DNA of 64,000 nucleotides, taken from positions 62,001 through 126,000 of the forward strand of contig DASXLB010000022.1 of NCBI GenBank assembly GCA_036496585.1, read 5' to 3'. A program made the position numbers and the translations under genes. The notes beneath the pieces were generated by a model. It was not told the origin of the DNA, made no database searches, and worked only from the letters and a program-made list of their open reading frames with translations. Origin of the DNA: Vicinamibacterales bacterium. Lineage in GTDB: Bacteria; Acidobacteriota; Vicinamibacteria; Vicinamibacterales; 2-12-FULL-66-21. Shown here one piece after another: positions 25,179-33,266 of the stretch (within the stretch, counting starts at the first letter, position 1; every line of letters begins with the position of its first letter).

Positions 25179-25919
25179 TCAGCGCCCGAGCGTGAGGCGG
25201 TTGGCCAGCGAGACGGGCAGGCCAGCCGTCCGGATCTTGCGCTGGGCATTCTCGACAGGGTAGGAAACCCGGTAGAGGCGCAGCTCGCGCGCGTCGGCGT
25301 CGAGGATGCCGTAGGCGGCGCGCGGGTCTCCGTCACGCGGCTGGCCGACCGAGCCGACGTTCACCAGATAGCGGGCGCCGCGCTGCAGCGGCAGCACCAC
25401 CTCGCGATCCGGATCGGGCGGCGCTCCCTCGTAGTGATCGTCGAGCTTGCGGAAGATCATCGGCAGGTGCGTGTGGCCGAACAGGCAGAGCGGCCGCTCG
25501 GCCGACTCGAACGCCATCACCGCGTCGGCGCCGTCGAAGATGTAGTGATCCTCGTCATACGGCGCGCCGTGACAGATCGCGGTGAGGGCGTCGATGTCCA
25601 TCGGACCCTTCGGCAGCGCCCGCAGGTATTCGAGGTTTTCGGACGACAGCTGCTCCCCGGTCCACACGGCGGCGGCTCTCGCCACGGCGTTGAACTGGCT
25701 GCCGTCGTCGAGTCCGCACGCCGCCTTGTCATGGTTGCCGCGAATGACGGCGTCGGGCTGCAGTGCGCGGACCCGGTTGACCACCGCTTCGGGTTCGGCG
25801 CCGTAGCCGACGAGATCGCCGAGCACCAGCACGCGATCCCAACGGCCGTCGGCGTGCTCGAGCACGGTCTCGAGCGCATCGAGGTTCGCGTGAATGTCGG
25901 AGAGGATCAGATACGGCAC
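25179..25919 (-). CDS. Calcineurin-like metallophosphoesterase
   Basis: A 246-residue metallophosphoesterase of the YfcE/PrpE-like group. Di-metal ligand motifs in order: SDIHANLDAL (residues 7-16), GDLVGYG, RGNHD, an intermediate CHGAP and GHTH. Members hydrolyse phosphoesters; some act as protein phosphatases or on nucleotide tetraphosphates. The C-terminal half carries NVGSVGQPRDGDPRAAY, usual in the family. GTG 25919 start. It follows aroK by 47 bp on the same strand, so it may be the distal gene of an aroA-aroK unit. Confidence 0.88.
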   Translation of the reverse strand: MPYLILSDIHANLDALETVLEHADGRWDRVLVLGDLVGYGAEPEAVVNRVRALQPDAVIRGNHDKAACGLDDGSQFNAVARAAAVWTGEQLSSENLEYLRALPKGPMDIDALTAICHGAPYDEDHYIFDGADAVMAFESAERPLCLFGHTHLPMIFRKLDDHYEGAPPDPDREVVLPLQRGARYLVNVGSVGQPRDGDPRAAYGILDADARELRLYRVSYPVENAQRKIRTAGLPVSLANRLTLGR

Positions 25920-25965
25920 GGGGCGGCGTCAGGGGATTCGGAGTGACGAGGGATCGGCGCGCGGC

Positions 25966-26481
25966 TCATGGCAATCCTCCCGACCATACCTCGTGGAGGA
26001 CGCGCTCGGCGATCTCGTCCGGCGGCGCGTCGGCGTCGATGTGGTGGTGGGCGTGCGCGTAGGCGGCCTGGCGCGCGGCGAACAGGCGCTCCATCTGGTC
26101 GCGATCGGCGGCGAGCGGGCGGCGGCGGTCGGACGGCAGGCGGGCGATGACCGTCTCGAGCGGCACGTCGAGCCACACCGATACGCCGTCGAGATTGATG
26201 GTCTTGCGGCTCTCCGGATCCATGAAGGTGCCGCCGCCGGTGGCGATCACGGCGTGGCGCAACGGCAGGACCAGGCGGAGAATCTCGCGCTCGACGCTGC
26301 GGAAGTGAGGCTCGCCGTGTCTGGCGAAGATGTCGGCCACGGTCATCCGTTCGCGGGCTTCGATCAATTCGTCGACGTCCTCGGCCCGCCAGCCCAGACG
26401 CTCCGCCAGCCGCCGCGCGACCGTCGTTTTCCCCGCGGTCATGAAGCCCACGAGGTAGATCTTGTCGCTATGCAGTGGCAC
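25966..26481 (-). CDS. aroK: Shikimate kinase
   Basis: A 171-residue shikimate kinase; phosphorylates shikimate at the 3-OH in the aromatic pathway. P-loop GFMTAGKTT (about 10-18), shikimate-binding D-E in DVDELIE, R in FRSVERE, and the TGGGTF glycine loop are present, with the lid RRRPLAA and adenine-loop regions. GTG 26481 is chosen; its start lies inside the end of aroA (14-bp overlap). A longer reading to 26601 is a Pro/Ser-rich shadow of aroA. Confidence 0.93.
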   Translation of the reverse strand: MPLHSDKIYLVGFMTAGKTTVARRLAERLGWRAEDVDELIEARERMTVADIFARHGEPHFRSVEREILRLVLPLRHAVIATGGGTFMDPESRKTINLDGVSVWLDVPLETVIARLPSDRRRPLAADRDQMERLFAARQAAYAHAHHHIDADAPPDEIAERVLHEVWSGGLP

Positions 26482-27784
26482 CCGTGGCGATCCGTTCGAG
26501 CTCGTCGAAGAAGCCGGGATACGACACCGCGACCGCGTCCGCCCCGATGATGTGGACGGGCCCGGTGGCCCGGCTGCCGGCGATGGCGAACGCCATCGCA
26601 AGACGATGATCGCCGGCCGCGTCGGCCTCGCCGCCCGCCGGCGGGCCGCCGTGGATCGTGAATCCGTCCTCGTATTCGTCGACGCGGACGCCGAGGGCGC
26701 CGAAGCCGCGCGCCAGCATGCTGATGCGATCGCTCTCCTTGACGCGCAGCTCCCTGGCGCCCCGCACCGTCATCGAGACGCCCGGCTGCATCGCCGTCAT
26801 CGCGGCGAGCGCGGGAATCTCGTCGATCATCAGCGGCACGTCGGCCGGCGTCACCTCGAACGACGCCGGCGCGCCAAACCGGGCGCGCAGCGTGCCGCTC
26901 GGCTCGCCGGGCCCCTGGCTGGCCTCGACCGACAGGCTCACACCGGCGCGCCGCAGCACGTCGAACACCGCCGTGCGGCTCGGGTTCAGCCCGACACCGT
27001 CGATCACGAGATCGGCATCCGGGGTGCCGCCGGCCAGCGCCAGCCAGAACAGCGCCGACGAGATGTCGCCGGGCACCGCGGCGGTGATCGCACGCAGCCG
27101 CTGCCCGCCCTCGACCGCGACGAGATCGGCGTCGCGGGTGACGCGGCCGCCGAACGCCTCCAGGGCGCGCTCCGTATGATCACGTGTCGGCGTCGGTTCT
27201 TTGACAATCGTTCGTCCGTCGGCATGAAGTCCGGCGAGCAGCACGGCGCTCTTCACCTGGGCGCTCGGCACCTCGGGTTCGTGGACGATGGCGCGCAGGG
27301 GAGCCCCGTGGATGGTGAGCGGCGGCAGGCCGCCATGCGACTCGATCGCGGCGCCCATGCGGGTGAGCGGATCGATGACGCGGCGCATCGGCCGGCGCGA
27401 GAGCGAGGCATCGCCGCCGAGCATGGACGTGAACGGGTGCGCGGCGAGCAGCCCGCTGAGGAGCCGCATCGACGTGCCGGAATTCGCCGCGTCGAGCGGA
27501 CGCGCCGGCGGCCGCAGCCCGCGCGGGCCGAGTCCGGTAATCGAAATCGTCCCGACCGCGCCGCTGCCGCGTTCGTGGACGATCCGCGCGCCGAGCGCCT
27601 CGAGGCAGGCGAGTGTCGCCGCGCAGTCGGCGCCAGGCGCGTAGCCGGTCAGGCGCGATTCTCCTTCGGCGATGGCGGCGAGCATGGCGTAGCGGTGGGA
27701 AATCGACTTGTCGCCCGGCACGCGCAGGCGGCCGGCGGCGCGGGAAATATGGGGAACGACGGCGAAACCGGTGGTCGAAGTCAT
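26468..27784 (-). CDS. aroA: EPSP synthase (3-phosphoshikimate 1-carboxyvinyltransferase)
   Basis: A 438-residue AroA of standard length. It joins PEP and shikimate 3-phosphate, the step after AroK. Signature segments: RVPGDKSISHRYAMLAAIAEG (substrate-binding Lys-Ser-His-Arg), AANSGTSMRLLSGLLA, GGDASLSRRPMRRVIDPL, QVKSAVLLAGL, and MIDEIPALAAM with the active Asp-Glu, then RELRVKESDR. The clear LAA/GESRLTG loop and sequence around GTSMR resemble class II-like enzymes common outside Enterobacteria, but I cannot classify by eye with confidence. ATG 27784; divergent from the RsbW-like gene with a 33-bp gap. Confidence 0.95.
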   Translation of the reverse strand: MTSTTGFAVVPHISRAAGRLRVPGDKSISHRYAMLAAIAEGESRLTGYAPGADCAATLACLEALGARIVHERGSGAVGTISITGLGPRGLRPPARPLDAANSGTSMRLLSGLLAAHPFTSMLGGDASLSRRPMRRVIDPLTRMGAAIESHGGLPPLTIHGAPLRAIVHEPEVPSAQVKSAVLLAGLHADGRTIVKEPTPTRDHTERALEAFGGRVTRDADLVAVEGGQRLRAITAAVPGDISSALFWLALAGGTPDADLVIDGVGLNPSRTAVFDVLRRAGVSLSVEASQGPGEPSGTLRARFGAPASFEVTPADVPLMIDEIPALAAMTAMQPGVSMTVRGARELRVKESDRISMLARGFGALGVRVDEYEDGFTIHGGPPAGGEADAAGDHRLAMAFAIAGSRATGPVHIIGADAVAVSYPGFFDELERIATGATA

Positions 27785-27817
27785 CAGGCAACCATATTGT
27801 ATTATCCTAGCCCTTCA

Positions 27818-28261
27818 ATGGCGGTGCCCGGCGGCCTCGTGCGGCTGCAGATTCCGAGCGTCTTCGACATGGTGGACCTCGTGCAGGTCCTCTGCGATCG
27901 CATGAGCCACCTGGCCGCGTTCGACGAAGACGCCGTCCACTGGGTTGGCGTCGCCGTCCGTGAGTCGGTGATCAACGCCATCAAGCACGGCAATCGCGAG
28001 GATCCCGGCAAGCTGGTCACGATCGAGTTCGCCTTCACGCCGATCGACGAGCCGCAGCAGCTCGTCGTCCGCGTCACCGACCAGGGGCGGGGCTTCGATC
28101 CCGAGGGGGTCGCCGATCCGCTGGCGCCCGAGAACATCCTGAAATCGAGCGGCCGCGGCATCTTCTTCATGCGCAGTTTCATGGACGACGTGCAGCTGAC
28201 GCGGGCGCCGGGCGGCGGCACGGAAGTCTACATGGTGAAAAAGCTCGCCGCCGGTGCCTGA
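27818..28261 (+). CDS. RsbW-like anti-sigma factor / histidine-kinase-like ATPase
   Basis: A 147-residue single-domain GHKL ATPase. N-box ESVINAIKHGN, G1 box DQGRGFDP and G2 box SSGRGIFFMRSFMD are intact. The size and order match RsbW/SpoIIAB-type anti-sigma kinases, which phosphorylate an STAS antagonist and sequester a sigma factor; no such partner is in the window. ATG 27818; the huge upstream open frame (from 26462) is antisense shadow of aroA. TATTAT ends 12 bases before the start. It overlaps the next gene by eight bases, so the two are co-expressed. Confidence 0.85.
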   Translation: MAVPGGLVRLQIPSVFDMVDLVQVLCDRMSHLAAFDEDAVHWVGVAVRESVINAIKHGNREDPGKLVTIEFAFTPIDEPQQLVVRVTDQGRGFDPEGVADPLAPENILKSSGRGIFFMRSFMDDVQLTRAPGGGTEVYMVKKLAAGA

Positions 28262-29060
28262 CGCGATTTCCCCGAAGTTCCTCGCCACCGCCGTGCAGGC
28301 GGTCACCCGTGCGGGCGCCATGCAGCTGGCCGGCATCGATCACCTGCGAATCGAAAAGAAGGGCGCGATCGACCTCGTCACGCAGATCGACCGCGAGGTG
28401 GAAACGATGTTCCGCGCGCTCGTCGCCGAGCGCTTTCCCGACCACCTGGTGCTGGCCGAGGAGTTCGCCAGCGGCGGCGATCGCCATCGCGACGCGGAAT
28501 ATACGTGGGTGCTCGATCCCGTGGATGGCACCACCAACTACGCGCACGGGCTGCCGATCTTTTGTTGCGCCTGTTCGCTCGAGCATCACGGACAGCCGAT
28601 CGTGTCGGCGATCTACGACCCGTCGCGCCGCGAGCTCTTCACCGCCGAGCGCGGGATCGGCGCCTGGCTCAACGGCGCGCCGATGCGCGTGTCGTCGGCC
28701 GACACGCTGATCGACGCGCTGCTCTGTACCGGGTTTCCCTATTCGGTGCAGACCGACAGCGGCGCGATGTTGGATCTCTTCGGCGACTTCCTGCGGCACG
28801 CGCGCGCCGTCCGGCGGCTGGGATCGGCGGCCATCGACATGGCGTACGTGGCGGCGGGCCGTCTCGATGGCTTCTGGGAGGTCAAGCTCAACCCCTGGGA
28901 CATCTCCGCGGGCGCGCTGATGGTCGACGAAGCCGGCGGCCGCGTCAGCGGCCTGTTGGGCGGGCCGTTCGACTCGCGCCGTGGAGAAGTGGTGGCCTCG
29001 AATGGACGGATTCACGACGCGATGGTCGCCGTGGTGCGTGCTCGTTCGGGGACGGCCTGA
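28254..29060 (+). CDS. suhB: Inositol-1-monophosphatase family protein
   Basis: A 268-residue phosphatase of the IMPase/SuhB family. Metal-binding motifs: AEEFASGG (Glu), the DPVDGTTNYAHG core at about residues 87-98 and the late WDISAGALMVDEAGG. It dephosphorylates inositol monophosphates and related sugar or nucleotide phosphates with Mg2+. The GTG start lies inside the upstream RsbW-like gene. IMPase-family assignment is firm; the exact substrate (inositol, histidinol or PAP) is open, so the symbol is tentative. Confidence 0.88.
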   Translation: MPDAISPKFLATAVQAVTRAGAMQLAGIDHLRIEKKGAIDLVTQIDREVETMFRALVAERFPDHLVLAEEFASGGDRHRDAEYTWVLDPVDGTTNYAHGLPIFCCACSLEHHGQPIVSAIYDPSRRELFTAERGIGAWLNGAPMRVSSADTLIDALLCTGFPYSVQTDSGAMLDLFGDFLRHARAVRRLGSAAIDMAYVAAGRLDGFWEVKLNPWDISAGALMVDEAGGRVSGLLGGPFDSRRGEVVASNGRIHDAMVAVVRARSGTA

Positions 29061-29215
29061 CCTGTCCGGAAGACAGTACGGGTCTCCATCCGGGCCGTGT
29101 TCGCGGTGTCAGCCGCGCTGGCACCCAACGTGCTGACGCGGCGGTATCGGCGCCGTGTCCTGCCTCCTGCGCACGCACCAGCGGGACCGCGGCCGGCCGT
29201 GAGGAGGTAGCTTCG

Positions 29216-29956
29216 ATGACGAAACGGATCGTCTGCACGAGCGCGCTCGCGCTCCTGCTGGTTCCTGCCGCGGCGTTCGCGCAGATTCAACAGGTGGGCA
29301 CGTCCTCGTCCTCGTCGCACGACTCGCGCGCGACGGTCGATTTTTCTTTGGGCTACCTCGGACTGCGGGGCATCGATTCGCGTCCGAGTACCGACGTGCT
29401 CGTCAACGATCTGATCAGCGCGCAACCGCTGCTGTTCGTGGTGAGCGACTTCAACGGGGCGATCGGCGGCGGCGAGTTCCTCTATGCGGTGCACCCCAAC
29501 ATCGAAGTCGGCGTCGGCGTGCAGTTCGCGCAGCGCCTGGTTCCGAGCGTCTATGCCGATCTCACGCATTCGACCGGCGATGAGATCCAACAGGATCTGA
29601 AGCTGCGCCAGATTCCGGTGTCGTTCACCGGCCGCTATCTGATCCTGCCCAGGGGCAGCAAGGTCGAGCCCTATGTCGGCGCCGGGCTCGTGGCGATCCG
29701 CTATCACTACAGCGAGGTCGGCGAGTTCGTCGACGTCGACGGATCGATCTTCCCAGGGTCCTACTCGACGGATGGCGTGGCCACCGGTCCGGTCGTGCTC
29801 GCCGGCGTGCGCGCGCCGGTGTCGAACTGGACGGTGGGTGGCGAGTTTCGATGGCAGCGCGCAGAGGGCAAGAATCTCCTGCAGGACGGATTCCTGGGCG
29901 ACACGCTCGATCTCGGGACCTGGCAGTTCAATTTCACCGCGGGTCTCCGGTTCTGA
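29216..29956 (+). CDS. Small outer-membrane beta-barrel protein
   Basis: A 246-residue protein starting at ATG 29216 with GAGGAGG nine bases upstream. A signal peptide (MTKRIVCTSALALLLVPAAAFAQ) is followed by a Ser-rich linker and alternating amphipathic strands, ending in F-N-F-T-A-G-L-R-F, the aromatic C-terminal signature of outer-membrane barrels. The KVEPYVGAGLVAIRYHY strand and GEFRWQRAEG strand resemble OmpW/OMP_b-brl folds. The 155-bp gap before it contains a hairpin around 29114-29134 and no promoter I can call firmly. Function unknown. Confidence 0.8.
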   Translation: MTKRIVCTSALALLLVPAAAFAQIQQVGTSSSSSHDSRATVDFSLGYLGLRGIDSRPSTDVLVNDLISAQPLLFVVSDFNGAIGGGEFLYAVHPNIEVGVGVQFAQRLVPSVYADLTHSTGDEIQQDLKLRQIPVSFTGRYLILPRGSKVEPYVGAGLVAIRYHYSEVGEFVDVDGSIFPGSYSTDGVATGPVVLAGVRAPVSNWTVGGEFRWQRAEGKNLLQDGFLGDTLDLGTWQFNFTAGLRF

Positions 29957-31550
29957 AGGAGGCGAAGGAGGGCGAAGGAGCCGAAGCGGCATGCTCCTTC
30001 GCTCCTTCGCCCTCCTTCGCATCCTTCCTCTTTCGATAGAGCGCCACGTTCCCGCCGGCGGCGACCCGTTCGAACCCGCTCAGGAAGTTGTCGTCGTGGT
30101 GCGCCTGCCAGAAGAGCGCGTCGCCGCCTTCGGGAGGCTCCTGGATGGCGATCCAGTCGACATAGGGTGACGGATGGCGCACGGCGTGGATCCAGATCTC
30201 GCCGTTGCCCTCGTGCAGGAAATCGGCGATGGCGAAGCCGTCGGCCGACAGGTCGTGCATGTAGTGGGCGAGTGACCCCATGCTCATCATGATCGGCTGC
30301 CCGTCCCAGTGCGCGCGGAGATAGGTGGTGACGGCCTCGCGTCCCCGCTGGAACGCGGCTTCGCGCTGCGATTCGACCACGACCGGCGCGTTCGCCTGAA
30401 ACGGCGGCGCCTGCCAGACGGCGATCGTGACGGCGACGACGGCCACCGCCGGCCGGATGCGATTGGGCAGCAAGGCGACGCCGGCGCCCGTGAGGATCGC
30501 GGCCGCGGCCACGAGCGGCACATCGTAGCGGATGCGCACGGGATGTCCCTTGACATACGCCGACCACGGCAGCGCCGCGCAGGCGGCCAGCGCGAGGACG
30601 AAGAGGAGCGCCGAGCGCTGGCGTTCGGTCGCCGCCGCCCATCGCGGGGCGCGCCGCTGCAGGGCGAATATGGCCACGCCGATCGCCGAGGCCGCCGCCG
30701 CCCAGGGCAGGAACGAGCCGGTCAGCTCCACGAGCCCGTTCCAGAGTTCCGTCCACGCGAGCCAGGGGTGCCAGAGAGCGGGATTGTCGGGGACGAAGAA
30801 GCCGCTCGAGACGAACCACGCGCCGACCGTCACCTTGCTGTTCACCAGGAACGCGGCGACCGTCCACAGGGGCCACCACGCGAGCCCGCGCACCGCCCGC
30901 AGCGCCGCGGCGACGGGAATGCCGCGCCGAACCAGCACGACGAAGGCCAGCGCGATCGCAGCCGCCACGATCGGCCACGCTTCGTAGCGTGAGAGCGTCG
31001 CTGCGACGATCGCCCAGCCGGCGGCCTTGGTCGATCCGGTTGACGTTTCGCCGGAGCTCACGCCCGCGAGCGAAGGCGGACAACACCATGCGGCGATCGA
31101 CGCGACCGCGAGGAAGGTCGTGCCGAACAGCAGCGGCTCGGTCATCGGCGTGCTCTGCAGGTAGAGCACGTCGGGATTGAGCATCAGCAGCGCCGCCGTG
31201 GCAGCGCCGCCGCTGAGCGACCCGGTCGCGCGGTGAATCAGGTGCGCGGCGGCGGCCGCCGCGACCGCCATCGAGAGCACCGAAATGGCGATGGCCGAGG
31301 CGCCGCTGCGATAGAGCGCGTCGTTCTGGATCGGCAGCAGGTTGAGCAGGTGGGGCAGCGGCAGCCATACGGCGCCGACCTGCTGCCATCCCGGCGTGAG
31401 GCTGTCGAGGACGCGGCGCGCCACCACGAGATGCGCGCGCGCGTCGTAGTGGGCGAGTGCCAGCCCCGCGCGCCAGTAATGCACCGCGCCCGCGAGCCCG
31501 ACCGCACCTGCGCCGACGCCACAAAGAAGAGATGCGCGCTTCGTGGTCAT
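29934..31550 (-). CDS. GT-C type polytopic glycosyltransferase-like protein
   Basis: A 538-residue protein with about ten to twelve hydrophobic helices. After the first helix comes HYDARAHLVVARRVLDSLTPGWQQVGAVWLPLPHLL, the loop with an acidic residue and an L-P-P/L-P-L motif typical of GT-C enzymes that use polyprenyl-phosphate sugars. The C-terminal soluble part (about 415-520; IMMSMGSLAHYMHDLSADGF) fits the periplasmic domain. Its last 30 residues come from the inverted repeat and are probably an acquired extension. Start ATG 31550; GTG 31565 also possible. No acceptor or sugar can be named. Confidence 0.72.
   Translation of the reverse strand: MTTKRASLLCGVGAGAVGLAGAVHYWRAGLALAHYDARAHLVVARRVLDSLTPGWQQVGAVWLPLPHLLNLLPIQNDALYRSGASAIAISVLSMAVAAAAAAHLIHRATGSLSGGAATAALLMLNPDVLYLQSTPMTEPLLFGTTFLAVASIAAWCCPPSLAGVSSGETSTGSTKAAGWAIVAATLSRYEAWPIVAAAIALAFVVLVRRGIPVAAALRAVRGLAWWPLWTVAAFLVNSKVTVGAWFVSSGFFVPDNPALWHPWLAWTELWNGLVELTGSFLPWAAAASAIGVAIFALQRRAPRWAAATERQRSALLFVLALAACAALPWSAYVKGHPVRIRYDVPLVAAAAILTGAGVALLPNRIRPAVAVVAVTIAVWQAPPFQANAPVVVESQREAAFQRGREAVTTYLRAHWDGQPIMMSMGSLAHYMHDLSADGFAIADFLHEGNGEIWIHAVRHPSPYVDWIAIQEPPEGGDALFWQAHHDDNFLSGFERVAAGGNVALYRKRKDAKEGEGAKEHAASAPSPSFASFRTGDPR
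29956..30026. repeat. 71-bp near-perfect inverted repeat (cruciform) at convergent gene ends
   Basis: Arms of about 34 nt run into a GCATGC centre at 29989-29994. They pair with one G/T difference near the outer end, one bulge and few other changes. Each arm has tandem purine units GGCGAAGGAG. It lies just after the beta-barrel stop (29954-29956) and inside the last codons of the opposing gene, where it encodes the KEGEGAKE / PSPSFASF tail. Probably a bidirectional terminator or a REP-type repeat. Confidence 0.7.
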
Positions 31551-31584
31551 CGTGGCCGGCGGCACTTAGTCTACTATTTGACCA

Positions 31585-32205
31585 GTGAAGAGTTTTCTCG
31601 CGGCGATCCAAGCTGCCGCCGTGGCGATGGGCGGCCCGGGCCTGTTCCTGATCGCCTATCTCGACTCCTCGTTTCTCTCCTTCCCCGAGGTCAACGACAT
31701 CATGATCATCGGGATGGTGATGCAGCGTCCCCATCTGCTCGTCTACTACGCGCTGATCTCGACGATCGGGTCGGTGCTCGGATGCCTGTCGATCTACTAC
31801 CTCGCGCGCAAGGGAGGCGAGGCCTTCCTCCGCAGGCGGTTCAAGGATCATCACGTCGACCGCGCGATGGTGTTGATCCAGCGCTACGGGCTGCTGGCGA
31901 TCGTCGTGCCGGCGCTGCTGCCGCCGCCGGCGCCGTTCAAGATTTTCGTCCTCATGGCGGGCGTCGCGGCCATTCCCGTGTGGCAGTTCGCGACGGCGAT
32001 CTTCATTGCACGCATCATCCGCTACGGCGGCGAGGGGCTGCTGGCGATCTGGTACGGCGACCGTGCGTTCGCCTTCCTGCAGGACCACGCCGGCCAGATC
32101 GGCTTCAGCTTGGCGGGCGCGGCTCTCGTCATCGGGGCTGCCTGGATCGCGTGGCAGCGACGCACGGGTATCAGGAGCGCCGAGGCGTCCGACCCCCCGG
32201 GGTAG
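31585..32205 (+). CDS. DedA/YqaA-family membrane protein (VTT domain)
   Basis: A 206-residue membrane protein with a SNARE-associated/VTT (DedA-type) core: a re-entrant region EVNDIMIIGMVM, GSVLGCLSIYYLARKGGEAFLRRR and FKIFVLMAGVAAIPVWQFATAIFIARIIRYGGEGLLA. DedA-family proteins are linked to flipping of polyprenyl- or phospholipid carriers and envelope homeostasis. The gene begins with GTG 31585, TACTAT ends seven bases before it. It diverges from the glycosyltransferase at 31550. Confidence 0.8.
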   Translation: MKSFLAAIQAAAVAMGGPGLFLIAYLDSSFLSFPEVNDIMIIGMVMQRPHLLVYYALISTIGSVLGCLSIYYLARKGGEAFLRRRFKDHHVDRAMVLIQRYGLLAIVVPALLPPPAPFKIFVLMAGVAAIPVWQFATAIFIARIIRYGGEGLLAIWYGDRAFAFLQDHAGQIGFSLAGAALVIGAAWIAWQRRTGIRSAEASDPPG

Positions 32206-32225
32206 CCTGAAGAGCTCAAACAGGG

Positions 32226-32231
32226 TATAAT
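32226..32231 (+). promoter_or_regulatory. -10 element of the SGNH lipoprotein gene
   Basis: Perfect TATAAT with a G-rich flank, 19 bases before GTG 32251. A -35 is not obvious. Leader of roughly a dozen bases expected. Confidence 0.45.
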
Positions 32232-32250
32232 TGGCGGTTCACGTACGACT

Positions 32251-33237
32251 GTGATCCGCACCCTGCGAACCTCTACAATCAGGCTCTCGATCGTTGGCGT
32301 TGGGCTCCTGCTCTGGGCCGGCTGTTCCGGCCACCGGCCGACCGCGCCGACGCCGACGCTTGCCGTCGTGTGTCCGGCGAACGTGTCGGCGCGCGCCGGC
32401 GTCGACGCCATCGACGCGAGCGTCACATACAGCAGCCCGACGGCCACCGGCGGCAAGGCGCCGCTCTCCACGACCTGTTCGCCGAACTCGGGCTCGAGCT
32501 TCCCGGTCGGTTCTACCCCGGTCTCGTGCACGACGACGGACGCCGCCGGCGACCGTGCTGAATGCGCGTTTGCGGTGAGCATCGATCCCGCGCCGGTTCC
32601 CCAGCTCACCTACACCAAGTATCTCGGTTTCGGCGACAGCGAGACGGAAGGGAAGGTCAGACACGCGCCGCTGGAATTGATGGCCAACTCCTACACCATC
32701 AAGCTGCAGACGATGCTGCAGACCCGCTACAGCACGCAGTCCATCGTCGTCGCCGACGACGGATACGGCGGCCAGCAGGCCGTCGATCCGGCGACCTTGG
32801 CGCGCTTCGATGCGGCGCTCGCGCGCGAAACGCCGCAAGTCGTCTTTATCTTGGACGGCGCCAACGACCTGCTGGCCCGGCAGACCGCGGCCATCGGTCC
32901 GGCCATCACGGCGATCGCCGTACTGGGGCAGCACGCCACCGACCACGGCGTGCAGGTGTTCCTCGCGACGCTGCCGCCGATGAACCCCGACCTGCAGGGA
33001 TCGAGCAATGCCAACGCGGTGCCGCCGTTCAACACCCAGCTCGCAAACCTGGCGGCGCTCCGCAACTACACCCTGGTCGACATCAATGGCGCGTTCCACG
33101 GCGACCTGGGTCTCATCGGGTCCGACGGCCTGCATCCGACCGATGCCGGCTATCAGGTCATCGCGCAGGCCTTCTACGACAAGATCGTTTCGCTCTACGA
33201 AACGGCTCCCACCACCAAGCTCGCGTTCAGGCGTTAG
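32251..33237 (+). CDS. SGNH/GDSL-hydrolase lipoprotein with HYR-like domain
   Basis: A 328-residue lipoprotein: signal with lipobox LLLWAGCSG, a Thr/Pro linker, an Ig/HYR-like beta domain (about 38-112, with paired Cys) and a C-terminal SGNH-hydrolase domain. The nucleophile is Ser130 in FGDSETEG; block III is DGANDL; the base is His295 with Asp292 in SDGLHPTDAG. Likely an ester hydrolase acting on cell-surface or extracellular glycans or lipids. GTG 32251 start. Head gene of a run with a GT2 glycosyltransferase and another lipoprotein. Confidence 0.82.
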   Translation: MIRTLRTSTIRLSIVGVGLLLWAGCSGHRPTAPTPTLAVVCPANVSARAGVDAIDASVTYSSPTATGGKAPLSTTCSPNSGSSFPVGSTPVSCTTTDAAGDRAECAFAVSIDPAPVPQLTYTKYLGFGDSETEGKVRHAPLELMANSYTIKLQTMLQTRYSTQSIVVADDGYGGQQAVDPATLARFDAALARETPQVVFILDGANDLLARQTAAIGPAITAIAVLGQHATDHGVQVFLATLPPMNPDLQGSSNANAVPPFNTQLANLAALRNYTLVDINGAFHGDLGLIGSDGLHPTDAGYQVIAQAFYDKIVSLYETAPTTKLAFRR

Positions 33238-33243
33238 CTGCTG

Positions 33244-33249
33244 TATAAT
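33244..33249 (+). promoter_or_regulatory. -10 element of the GT2 gene
   Basis: Perfect TATAAT 17 bases before ATG 33267, directly after the stop of the previous gene. No strong -35. Confidence 0.45.
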
Positions 33250-33266
33250 CAAGCGTTTACAAGTAG

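Noticed and set aside
26462-27817. Long in-frame extension upstream of the RsbW-like gene
   Set aside because: Antisense to aroA; the ATPase domain starts at 27818.
28505-29215. In-frame extension upstream of the beta-barrel gene
   Set aside because: Antisense/out-of-frame over suhB; signal peptide at 29216 sets the start.
29761-32088. 775-residue minus-strand frame
   Set aside because: Shadow of the GT-C and DedA genes; no conserved segment.
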